From Methylomicrobium sp. (lineage in GTDB: Bacteria > Pseudomonadota > Gammaproteobacteria > Methylococcales > Methylomonadaceae): a stretch of DNA of 14,859 nt. Where the stretch lies: assembly GCA_007135635.1 (NCBI GenBank), contig SLIO01000415.1:1-14859 (forward strand), in the 5' to 3' direction. Below, piece after piece: positions 1-7,386 of the stretch. A program made the position numbers and the translations under genes. The stretch's first letter is position 1; every line of letters begins with the position of its first letter. The notes below the pieces were generated by a model. It saw only the letters and a list, made by a program, of their open reading frames with translations. It made no database searches and was not told where the DNA came from.

Positions 1-849
1 ATGCAATACCCGGCTTCTTTCACTTCGAATTTGTGAGGTTTGTTGCTTGAATAAATCGCTGTTGTTTAGCGCGAATTCGGCAGTTATTTGAGTCAGCGTA
101 TTGATGTTGTAGGGCAGTCTGATTTTGTTTAATTCGCCGATGGTTGTTGCATCGCCGACGATGTAGCCCAAACGAAGCCCCGCTAAGCCAAGTTTCGAAA
201 GGGTGCGCATGACCAACAAATTCCCATATTCGCCGATTGCGTCGATAAAGCTCTTGTCGGTAAACGGTGCGTAGGCCTCGTCGACGATGACCAGTCCCGG
301 TGCCGCGTCGATGATTTTTCGAATCGAGATTTCGTTGAATAGGTTGCCGGTCGGATTATTCGGGTAGGCCAGAAAAATAAGCGAAGGTTGGTGTTTTTCG
401 ATCGCCTCGAGCATGGCCGGCAAATCTAGGTCGAAATCATCGGGCTTTAGCGGAATGTCAATATAATCAAGGCCAAGGCACCGGCTCAGTTGCCGATACA
501 TAACGAAGCCTGGCGATGGCGATAGCACTTTTGCGTGAGTCGGCAAGGCCATCAATAGTAACTGTATGATTTCGTCCGAGCCATTGCCCAACAGAATCTC
601 TAAGTCCCCTGCAATATGATCGAGTTCTTTCAGGGTGGCACACAGCTTTCTGGCCTCGGGGTCCGGGTAGCGATTGATTTCGGCCTCTTTGATAACGTCG
701 AGCCATTCTTTTATGACCGGTTCCGGCCACCGATAAGGATTTTCCATCGCGTCGAGTTTGATCAGTCCGCCGGCATCGGCGACTTTATAGGCCGATAGGT
801 CCAGCACTTCTTTACGGAAAATAGAGTTAATTAAATCGGATTGTGGCAT
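1..849 (-). CDS. hisC: Histidinol-phosphate aminotransferase, 3' end cut by window edge
   Basis: PLP-dependent class II aminotransferase that converts imidazole-acetol phosphate plus glutamate to histidinol phosphate in histidine synthesis (cytoplasm). I translated this frame by hand: 283 codons run open from ATG at 849 to base 1, so the gene is intact but lacks its C-terminal ~70 residues, judged against the usual ~355. Visible landmarks are the YPNNPTG turn at 162-168, D190-E-A-Y193 (PLP pyridine contact), the Schiff-base lysine K219 in a TLSKLGLAGLR stretch, and R226. No good Shine-Dalgarno sequence precedes the ATG, and no better in-frame ATG lies just upstream. It follows hisD in the same direction but is separated from it by 372 bases containing a repeat element, so co-transcription with murA-hisG-hisD is uncertain. 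Family assignment is firm; hisC versus a close paralogue rests on context. Confidence 0.93.
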   Translation of the reverse strand, partial: MPQSDLINSIFRKEVLDLSAYKVADAGGLIKLDAMENPYRWPEPVIKEWLDVIKEAEINRYPDPEARKLCATLKELDHIAGDLEILLGNGSDEIIQLLLMALPTHAKVLSPSPGFVMYRQLSRCLGLDYIDIPLKPDDFDLDLPAMLEAIEKHQPSLIFLAYPNNPTGNLFNEISIRKIIDAAPGLVIVDEAYAPFTDKSFIDAIGEYGNLLVMRTLSKLGLAGLRLGYIVGDATTIGELNKIRLPYNINTLTQITAEFALNNSDLFKQQTSQIRSERSRVLH

Positions 850-928
850 GGGTCTGATCAACGGTAGTCAGTTTGCTGGTTAGGGTCTAAATGTTGCTAA
901 TCAATAATGGCATACGGATGACACGGAT

Positions 929-951
929 CAGAGGGATTGCCCTGGTTTTTT
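929..951 (+). terminator. Terminator-like hairpin facing right, no gene upstream
   Basis: Stem CAG(A)GGG / CCCTG around loop ATTG, followed by G and six T (946-951). The form is that of a short rho-independent terminator on the plus strand. No plus-strand gene lies to the left, so either it is fortuitous or it stops antisense transcription leaving hisC. The stem is short with a bulge, hence low confidence. Confidence 0.3.
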
Positions 952-1003
952 GCCGTGTTATCAGCGTAGATTCCCCTCTCAGTGACTATCTGTCGAATCT
1001 GCC

Positions 1004-1019
1004 TGCCATTCAAAACTTA
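1004..1019 (+). repeat. Direct repeat, left copy
   Basis: TGCCATTCAAAACTTA; the right copy at 1206-1221 differs at one of 16 positions. The pair brackets the inverted-repeat element 1031-1188. Confidence 0.6.
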
Positions 1020-1030
1020 GGATTTCGTGA

Positions 1031-1188
1031 TAAATAACGTCCTGGAGCTATAGGCTTTGTTGAGGGTTCGGTAACTCGCTTGGCAGGACGCCGTGAATAC
1101 GTCCGTGAAGGCTTGACGGCGGCTTTCCCTGCCGCCGACACCTGCCAATCGAGTTACCGAACCCTCCCTGAAATAGGGAAGTTATTTA
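1031..1188. repeat. MITE-like nested inverted-repeat element
   Basis: The main arms are 1062-1087 and 1141-1166: 26 bases, reverse-complementary at 25 of 26. Outside them is a second pair, TAAATAAC (1031-1038) and GTTATTTA (1181-1188). In the centre is a GC hairpin, CGGCGGC (1117-1123) loop TTTCCCT and GCCGCCG (1131-1137). The part 1074-1123 recurs at 14724-14773. No coding capacity. The structure suggests a small non-autonomous or REP/MITE-type element; the exact outer ends are uncertain because the outer and inner dyads are not perfectly concentric. Confidence 0.6.
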
Positions 1189-1205
1189 CGACCAAACCCT
1201 TATCT

Positions 1206-1221
1206 TGCCATTCAAGACTTA
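1206..1221 (+). repeat. Direct repeat, right copy, abutting hisD stop
   Basis: TGCCATTCAAGACTTA matches 1004-1019 at 15 of 16 positions and ends at the base before the hisD stop codon (read on the minus strand). It could be a target-site duplication or a recombination footprint. Confidence 0.6.
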
Positions 1222-2529
1222 TTAAGACTTGATTCTATATTCCGCCGATCGAGCATGCGCGGTTAAGCTTTCGCCGCGAGCCAAAATCGAGGCGGTTTTA
1301 CCTAAAGTATCGGCGCCGGCTTCCGAGCAATTGATTAGGCTTGAACGTTTTTGGAAGTCATACACGCCGAGCGGCGATGAAAACTTTGCCGTACCGGATG
1401 TCGGTAACACATGATTTGGCCCTGCACAATAATCGCCCAAGGCTTCCGCAGTATAGCGGCCCATGAAAATCGCGCCGGCATTGCGGATTTTCGCACACAG
1501 CGATTCCGGGTCGGCGACCGACAATTCGAGATGTTCCGGTGCGATACGATTGGCGATTTCGGCGGCTTCATCGAGGTTGGTAGTTTTGATGAGTGCGCCA
1601 CGGCCGGACAACGAAGCTTTGATGACTTCGGCTCGTTCCATTTCGGGCAGTAATTTTAAGATACTGCGCTCGACGGCATCTAAATAATCGGCGTTATCGG
1701 ATAATAAGATCGACTGCGCATTTTCATCGTGTTCGGCTTGTGAAAACAAGTCCATCGCGATCCAGTCAGGATCGGTTTGGCCGTCGCAAATGATTAATAT
1801 CTCCGACGGTCCCGCGATCATGTCGATGCCGACTTGACCGAATACCATTTTTTTCGCTGTAGCAACATAGATATTGCCGGGGCCGACGATCTTGCAGACG
1901 GCTGGGACGGTTTCGGTGCCGTATGCGAGCGCTGCGACCGCTTGCGCGCCGCCTATTGAAAAAGCCCGGTCGACGCCGGCCAGATAAGCTGCCGCCAATA
2001 CTAGTTGATTGATTTCGCCTTGAGGCGTCGGCACGACCATGATTAATTCAGGAACGCCGGCAACTTTTGCCGGTATTGCATTCATCAGCACCGAGGACGG
2101 ATAAGCGGCTTTTCCGCCCGGAACATAAAGGCCGACTCGGTCCAGTGGGGTGATCTTTTGACCGAGTAGCGTGCCGTCTTCCTCGCTGAATTGCCAGGAT
2201 GCCATGGTTTGTTTTTCGGCATAAGCGCGAATTCGCCGTGCGGCGGTATCGAGGGCTTCGGCTTGCGCACTTGGCAGGTTGTCCCAGGCGGCTTTAAGCG
2301 ATTCTTTGCTGATTTCCAGATCGTTCGCTGTCTGAATGCTGCGTCGGTCGAAGCGGTTCGTGTAATCGATGACGGCCTGATCGCCCGATTTTTTGACGGC
2401 GGCAATGATGTCTAAGACCTGGTTTTGAATCTCGACGTCGTCTTGTTCGTTCCAATCCAGCAGGGATTTCAGTCGGCGTTCGAAATCCAAGTCGACGGTA
2501 TCAAGACGGTTGATTGAAAAATTGGTCAT
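1222..2529 (-). CDS. hisD: Histidinol dehydrogenase
   Basis: NAD-dependent, zinc-containing enzyme that oxidises L-histidinol through histidinal to L-histidine, the last two steps of the pathway. Length 435 residues, typical of the family (~430). The Zn ligands known from the E. coli enzyme are all present: Q265 and H268 in SQAEHDE, D366 in GDYCAG and H425 in LTAHARS. The catalytic pair E332-H333 lies in APEHLEL. Gly-rich blocks [13 protein letters not shown] and DMIAGPSEI are intact. The ATG has a strong Shine-Dalgarno (AGAGGTG) embedded in the last codons of hisG, whose stop lies 4 bases upstream, so the two genes are translationally coupled. The 3' end touches a direct repeat that begins the non-coding insert before hisC. 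Confidence 0.98.
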   Translation of the reverse strand: MTNFSINRLDTVDLDFERRLKSLLDWNEQDDVEIQNQVLDIIAAVKKSGDQAVIDYTNRFDRRSIQTANDLEISKESLKAAWDNLPSAQAEALDTAARRIRAYAEKQTMASWQFSEEDGTLLGQKITPLDRVGLYVPGGKAAYPSSVLMNAIPAKVAGVPELIMVVPTPQGEINQLVLAAAYLAGVDRAFSIGGAQAVAALAYGTETVPAVCKIVGPGNIYVATAKKMVFGQVGIDMIAGPSEILIICDGQTDPDWIAMDLFSQAEHDENAQSILLSDNADYLDAVERSILKLLPEMERAEVIKASLSGRGALIKTTNLDEAAEIANRIAPEHLELSVADPESLCAKIRNAGAIFMGRYTAEALGDYCAGPNHVLPTSGTAKFSSPLGVYDFQKRSSLINCSEAGADTLGKTASILARGESLTAHARSAEYRIKS

Positions 2530-2533
2530 GAAG

Positions 2534-3160
2534 TCACCTCTTAGCCAAAGTTTTTTCGAATTGGTCGATCAGCGATTGAATGGCTTGATGTTTCATCTTC
2601 ATTGCGGCTTTATTGACGACCAGTCTCGAACTGATGTTCATGATCAAGTCGCGCGGCTCGAGTCCGTTGGCTTTTAGGGTATTGCCGGTGTCAACCAGAT
2701 CGACAATGCAGTCGGCGAGACCGACCAGCGGCGCAAGCTCCATCGAGCCATAAAGTTTGATGATGTCGGCCTGTATGCCCAATTCCGCGAAATATTTCTT
2801 GGCGGTTTTGACATACTTAGTTGCAACGCGCACGCGTCGAGTAATTTTCGGTGCGTCTTTGTGGGCCGCAGTCATCAGTCGGCAAGTTGCAATATTTAAA
2901 TCCAATGGCTCGTAAAGGCTTTCTGCTCCGTGCTCGAGCAAGACGTCCTTGCCGGCGATGCCCATGTCGGCCGCGCCATATTCGACGAAGGTCGGTACAT
3001 CGGTGGCACGGATGATGACCAATTGCACATCGTCACGAGTTGTTTGCAAAATCAGTTTGCGGCTGGTTTTCGGGTCGTCGACCGGCCTGATACCGGCCTC
3101 TTCCAGCAAAGGCAACGCTTCTTCGTAGATTCGGCCTTTCGATACGGCGATTGTTAACAT
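2534..3160 (-). CDS. hisG: ATP phosphoribosyltransferase, short form (HisG_S)
   Basis: Catalyses the first step of histidine synthesis, condensation of ATP with PRPP. At 208 residues it is the short form, lacking the ~80-residue C-terminal regulatory ACT-like domain of the long HisG. The PRPP-binding loop is visible at 154-167 ([14 protein letters not shown]), as is an N-terminal SKGR motif at 7-10. Known short HisG proteins act as hetero-octamers with the regulatory subunit HisZ; hisZ is not in this window and is expected elsewhere on the chromosome. It sits 9 bases after murA, and its Shine-Dalgarno (AAGG) overlaps the murA stop codon, which supports an operon murA-hisG-hisD. Start at ATG 3160. 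Confidence 0.97.
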   Translation of the reverse strand: MLTIAVSKGRIYEEALPLLEEAGIRPVDDPKTSRKLILQTTRDDVQLVIIRATDVPTFVEYGAADMGIAGKDVLLEHGAESLYEPLDLNIATCRLMTAAHKDAPKITRRVRVATKYVKTAKKYFAELGIQADIIKLYGSMELAPLVGLADCIVDLVDTGNTLKANGLEPRDLIMNISSRLVVNKAAMKMKHQAIQSLIDQFEKTLAKR

Positions 3161-3169
3161 TTTGAAACC

Positions 3170-4438
<1,269 letters not shown>

Positions 4439-4473
4439 CTATATGTTCTCGGTTGTTGTGGCAGGTCAATCGC

Positions 4474-4788
4474 CTATTCAGGCAGGGCGGCGGCAAAGTA
4501 TTCGGTTGTTTCCAGACCGCTTAATTTAGCCAGTGTTAAAAGTTGTTCGGGGATGTTTCGGAATTTAATTTCAACCCGGTTGCCGCGGGCGAATTTAATC
4601 CACTCGATCAATAATGCCAAGCCGCCACTGTCGGTGTTAGTCACTTGCTCAAGATCAATGGTTACCGTATGCGCCGACTTTAAAAATGCTAACGATTCGA
4701 CGGTTTTTTTATCGATGCTCACAAAGGTTAGATCGCCCGCTACAGAAAATATGCCGGGGCTTTGTTGGGTGATATTAATCGCGCTCAC
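4474..4788 (-). CDS. mlaB: STAS-domain protein MlaB of the Mla phospholipid transporter
   Basis: Small cytosolic STAS-domain subunit that binds and stabilises the MlaF ATPase in the MlaFEDB complex. 104 residues. The STAS core is recognisable, with the conserved loop N51-T-D-S-G-G-L-A-L-L60 at the phospho-acceptor-like position. The start codon is GTG (4788), 3 bases after the mlaD stop. In E. coli mlaC stands between mlaD and mlaB; here the two are directly adjacent, so mlaC is absent from the operon. The family (STAS) is certain from the loop; the MlaB role follows from position after mlaFED. Confidence 0.88.
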   Translation of the reverse strand: MSAINITQQSPGIFSVAGDLTFVSIDKKTVESLAFLKSAHTVTIDLEQVTNTDSGGLALLIEWIKFARGNRVEIKFRNIPEQLLTLAKLSGLETTEYFAAALPE

Positions 4789-4791
4789 CGT

Positions 4792-5253
4792 TTATTCCGC
4801 CGCTTTTTGGAATAAGAATCGGCCTATGACTTCCTCCAATACGATTGCGGACTGCGTGATTTCAATTCGTCCGCCGTTTTTTAGATAATCGAAGGACCCG
4901 CCTGGATCGAGGTTGATATATTGTTCGCCTAAAAGTCCGGCGGTATAGATCGTAGCCGAGGTATCCTCGGGTAAGGTATCGTATTTCGATTCGATGCTCA
5001 TTTCCACGACCGATTCGTAAGTTTCTTTATCGATATAAATGTTGCTAACGCGGCCGATTCGAACGCCCGCGACAGTGACCGGCGATTTTACTTTAAGGCC
5101 GCCTGAATTGCTAAAACGCGCGGTGATCACATAGGTATCCGCGGGCATGAAGGATCGTATATTGCTGACTTGCAAGGACAGAAAAAATAGGGCGACGATA
5201 CCGGCCGCGACGAACAGTCCGACCAATGTATCCTGGGTGCGGGTATGCTGCAT
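4792..5253 (-). CDS. mlaD: MCE-domain lipid-binding subunit MlaD
   Basis: Periplasmic hexameric ring subunit of the MlaFEDB complex, anchored in the inner membrane, that passes phospholipids between MlaE and the periplasm. Using ATG at 5253 gives 153 residues: a single N-terminal membrane helix at about 9-30, an MCE domain at about 40-118 with the typical GVRIGRV and LLGEQYINLDPG segments, then a short C-terminal amphipathic helix. I prefer ATG 5253 over an in-frame TTG at 5268, because GGAG sits 9 bases before this ATG and the TTG would overlap mlaE by 14 bases. E. coli MlaD has 183 residues; the C-terminal tail is shorter here. Confidence 0.93.
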   Translation of the reverse strand: MQHTRTQDTLVGLFVAAGIVALFFLSLQVSNIRSFMPADTYVITARFSNSGGLKVKSPVTVAGVRIGRVSNIYIDKETYESVVEMSIESKYDTLPEDTSATIYTAGLLGEQYINLDPGGSFDYLKNGGRIEITQSAIVLEEVIGRFLFQKAAE

Positions 5254-5254
5254 G

Positions 5255-6037
5255 CTAAATGTCTCCAAACATCATGGCGGTTAAAATAAAGTCCAGGCCT
5301 AGTATGGCGAATGCGGAGTTGACGACGGTGCGGGTCGTCGCGCGGCTAACGCCTTCGGCGGTCGGTGCGGAATCGTAACCTTCGAATAATGCGATCCAGG
5401 TGGTGACAAAGCCGAACACGATGCTTTTAATGACGCCGTTGACGATATCGTCATAAAAGTCCAGATTCGCTTGCATTTGTGACCAATAAGAGCCGTCATC
5501 GACGCCGAGTAATCCAACACCAACCAAATGCCCGCCAAGAATGCCGACCATGCTGAATAAAGCAGCCAATAGGGGCATCGACAAGAAGCCCGCGAAAAAA
5601 CGTGGCGAAATGATGCGGTTGACAGGGTCGACTGCCATCATTTCCATGCCGGATAGTTGTTCGGTCGCTTTCATCAGGCCGATTTCGGCAGTTAGGGCGG
5701 AACCTGCGCGTCCGGCGAACAGCAATGCGGTAACCACGGGTCCAAGTTCTCTAACCAGCGATGCCGCAACCATGATGCCAAGTGCTTCCTCCGAACCAAA
5801 ATCCGACAGTATGTTGTAACCCTGTAGCCCCAAGACCATGCCGACGAATAGGCCGGATATCGTTACGATCAAGAAGGTCAGTACGCCGACTGAATGAAGT
5901 TGATTAAGCAGCAATCTGGGTTTTATTGCAACATCGACAGCGCCGGTCAACGTGTGCCCGAGAAAGAGCGTGGCTCGACCGAGTTTGGCGAAACTAGTTC
6001 GGGTTGATGAGCCCAATTGTTGTATAAAATGCAGCAT
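5255..6037 (-). CDS. mlaE: MlaE permease of the Mla phospholipid transporter
   Basis: Integral inner-membrane permease (MlaE/YrbE family) that forms a dimer between MlaF and the MlaD ring. 260 residues, identical in size to E. coli MlaE. An N-terminal interfacial helix (~1-40) is followed by hydrophobic segments near 50-73, 86-108, 147-176, 201-219 and 240-257. The family signature ELGPVVTALLFAGRAGSA starts at 97, and the cytoplasmic coupling region EQLSGMEMMAVDP spans 126-138. The ATG has GAGG six bases upstream, inside the end of mlaF, and is one base past the mlaF stop. The 3' end is one base from the mlaD ATG. Confidence 0.96.
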   Translation of the reverse strand: MLHFIQQLGSSTRTSFAKLGRATLFLGHTLTGAVDVAIKPRLLLNQLHSVGVLTFLIVTISGLFVGMVLGLQGYNILSDFGSEEALGIMVAASLVRELGPVVTALLFAGRAGSALTAEIGLMKATEQLSGMEMMAVDPVNRIISPRFFAGFLSMPLLAALFSMVGILGGHLVGVGLLGVDDGSYWSQMQANLDFYDDIVNGVIKSIVFGFVTTWIALFEGYDSAPTAEGVSRATTRTVVNSAFAILGLDFILTAMMFGDI

Positions 6038-6038
6038 A

Positions 6039-6998
6039 TTAATCCTCGCGGTGATATCGCGAACGTCCGCGTTTACGGGAAAGCGTTTTTTTCAGTCCCT
6101 TAGCGTTCTTCAATCCGGTAGCGTTCAAGGATTCGTCTGTTTTAATGGTTTCTTTTTTAGCAGCGATTCGAGCAGTTTGTTGAGAGCAAACCAGTAGGTC
6201 TTCGATATAGTTCGTTGCGGGATAATGGAAATGAACGGGACCGTCCGGATCGCCTTTCATAAACTGCTGAACCCATGCCGAGTCCGATGCTTCGATTTCT
6301 TTAGGGGTGCCTTGCCCCGCGATTTTACCGTCGGAAATAACGTAGATATAATCCGCGATTGCCGAGGTTTCCGTGACATCGTGGGAGACGATGATGCTGG
6401 TCAGTCCTAGTGTGGTATTGAGTGATTTGATCAAGTGAACGAGTGCACCCATCGAAATCGGATCTTGTCCGGTAAACGGTTCGTCGTAGAGGATCATCAT
6501 CGGGTCCAGCGCGATCGCACGGGCGAGTGCCACGCGTCTGGCCATGCCGCCGGACAGTTCGTTCGGCATCAAGTTGCGGGCGCCGCGCAGACCGACAGCC
6601 TGGAGCTTCATTAATACTAAGGTGCGGATCATCGACTCGGTTAAGTGCGTGTGTTCGCGGAGCGGAAACGCGACATTCTCATAAACATTGATATCGGTTA
6701 ATAATGCGCCGCTTTGAAACAGCATACCGATGCGTTTGCGTAAATTGAATAATTCCTTGCGTCGCAATTGATGAACATCGAGTCCGTCGACGACGATAGA
6801 ACCTTGTTCCGGAAAAAGTTGTCCACCAATCAACTTGAGCAGCGTGGTTTTACCCGTGCCGCTTGGGCCCATGATCGCGGTAATTTTGCCGCGCGCAATA
6901 TCGAGAGAAATATCATCGAATATTTTTCTGTTGCCGCGTGAGAATGAAAGGTTACGGACGGATATTAAACTGTCGGCCGAGATATCGCTGTTATCCAT
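6039..6998 (-). CDS. mlaF: MlaF ATPase of the Mla phospholipid transporter, with long basic C-terminal tail
   Basis: Cytoplasmic ABC ATPase powering MlaFEDB lipid transport across the periplasm. All nucleotide-binding motifs are intact: Walker A GPSGTGKT 44-51, Q95, signature LSGGM 148-152, Walker B ILYDE 169-173 and switch H206. It has 319 residues against 269 in E. coli MlaF. The extra ~45 residues form a Lys/Arg-rich tail (14 of the last 43 residues, from R277), low in complexity and with no motif I recognise. In E. coli the C-terminal end of MlaF reaches over the neighbouring subunit and affects MlaB binding, so the tail may modulate assembly or contact lipid or RNA; this is inference. 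It is the first gene of the minus-strand run, with a candidate promoter at 7036-7065. Confidence 0.95.
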   Translation of the reverse strand: MDNSDISADSLISVRNLSFSRGNRKIFDDISLDIARGKITAIMGPSGTGKTTLLKLIGGQLFPEQGSIVVDGLDVHQLRRKELFNLRKRIGMLFQSGALLTDINVYENVAFPLREHTHLTESMIRTLVLMKLQAVGLRGARNLMPNELSGGMARRVALARAIALDPMMILYDEPFTGQDPISMGALVHLIKSLNTTLGLTSIIVSHDVTETSAIADYIYVISDGKIAGQGTPKEIEASDSAWVQQFMKGDPDGPVHFHYPATNYIEDLLVCSQQTARIAAKKETIKTDESLNATGLKNAKGLKKTLSRKRGRSRYHRED

Positions 6999-7035
6999 GC
7001 CTGATGATAACCCTGTCGGAAAATCTAAACCGTCT

Positions 7036-7065
7036 ATTCTGGCTGAGAAGCGAAGGTTAAGTCAA
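7036..7065 (-). promoter_or_regulatory. Candidate sigma-70 promoter of the mla operon
   Basis: Read on the minus strand: TTGACT (7065-7060), an 18-base spacer and CAGAAT (7041-7036), matching consensus at 5/6 and 4/6. It would start transcription about 30 bases before the mlaF ATG at 6998. By eye only, no start-site data. Confidence 0.4.
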
Positions 7066-7084
7066 CTAATTGCAGGATTTATTA

Positions 7085-7175
7085 GTGAGCAGTGAGAAGT
7101 AAGCAGGGAGCGGTGAGTAGTAAGCAGGGCGCAGTGAATAGAGAATAGGGAATAGGGAATAGGGAGCGGAAAGTG
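7085..7175 (+). repeat. Array of 13 degenerate heptanucleotides
   Basis: Every seven bases from 7085 a unit starts with G and follows roughly G-[TG]-[GA]-A-[GA]-[CT]-A: GTGAGCA, GTGAGAA, GTAAGCA, GGGAGCG, GTGAGTA, GTAAGCA and so on, to GGGAATA twice, GGGAGCG and GAAAGTG. Two adjacent three-unit blocks (7098-7118 and 7119-7139) are 18/21 identical. This resembles the heptameric short tandemly repeated repetitive sequences (STRR) described in cyanobacteria. No function is known from the sequence. Confidence 0.7.
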
Positions 7176-7217
7176 CGATTTCGGAAGTCTCGGGAGGTCA
7201 TTCGACCGAGATGCTTT

Positions 7218-7246
7218 TGTAAACGATTCGCTGCTGCCTGTTTACA
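7218..7246. promoter_or_regulatory. Dyad TGTAAAC-N15-GTTTACA
   Basis: A perfect 7-base inverted repeat whose half-sites are 22 bases apart centre to centre, about two helical turns, which would suit a dimeric regulator. It lies between the divergent mlaF and caxA promoters. It could equally be chance in an AT-richer spacer. Confidence 0.25.
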
Positions 7247-7329
7247 GTTCACCGCTTTCTTATAAACGATGAGCTACCTTTAGAGTGACGAATATTTTAG
7301 GGTTTATGCTTACAGAGGTGAGTACGCTA

Positions 7330-7359
7330 GGGACAGCAGTGTCTTAATCGTGTCATAAT
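7330..7359 (+). promoter_or_regulatory. Candidate promoter of the caxA-kds-lpt run
   Basis: GGGACA (7330-7335), an 18-base spacer and CATAAT (7354-7359); the -10 is good (5/6) and the -35 mediocre (4/6). It predicts a start near 7366, about 20 bases before the caxA ATG at 7387. Confidence 0.3.
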
Positions 7360-7386
7360 GCCCCAAATTTGCCCTTTCTAAATCTT

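Larger units (their letters stand above)
850..1221. other. Non-coding interval between hisD and hisC
   Basis: A 372-base stretch without a credible reading frame. From left to right it holds a plus-strand terminator-like hairpin (929-951), one copy of a 16-base direct repeat (1004-1019), a nested inverted-repeat element (1031-1188) and the second copy of the direct repeat (1206-1221), which touches the hisD stop codon. In related gammaproteobacteria hisD and hisC are usually close together, so this looks like an insertion between two genes of one operon. That last point is inference. Confidence 0.8.
6999..7386. other. Divergent intergenic region mlaF / caxA
   Basis: A 388-base region between two divergent operons. 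It contains a candidate promoter for mlaF (7036-7065), a heptanucleotide array (7085-7175), a dyad (7218-7246) and a candidate promoter for caxA (7330-7359). I see no conserved small gene in either direction. Confidence 0.75.

Noticed and set aside
467..730. Open frame of 87 codons on the minus strand, and one of 60 codons on the plus strand at 616-798
   Set aside because: Both are shadows in other frames of hisC, whose true frame is open from 849 to base 1.
1..849. hisC as a pseudogene or frameshifted gene
   Set aside because: The hand translation is open for all 283 codons with all active-site residues; it only lacks a stop because the window ends.
5254..5268. mlaD starting at TTG 5268
   Set aside because: It would overlap mlaE by 14 bases, and the GGAG is correctly spaced for ATG 5253.
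7085..7175. CRISPR array
   Set aside because: Units are only seven bases long without spacers, and no cas gene is present.
7358..7381. Seven-codon leader peptide before caxA
   Set aside because: Its ATG overlaps the candidate -10 box and would lie upstream of the predicted transcript start; no Shine-Dalgarno.
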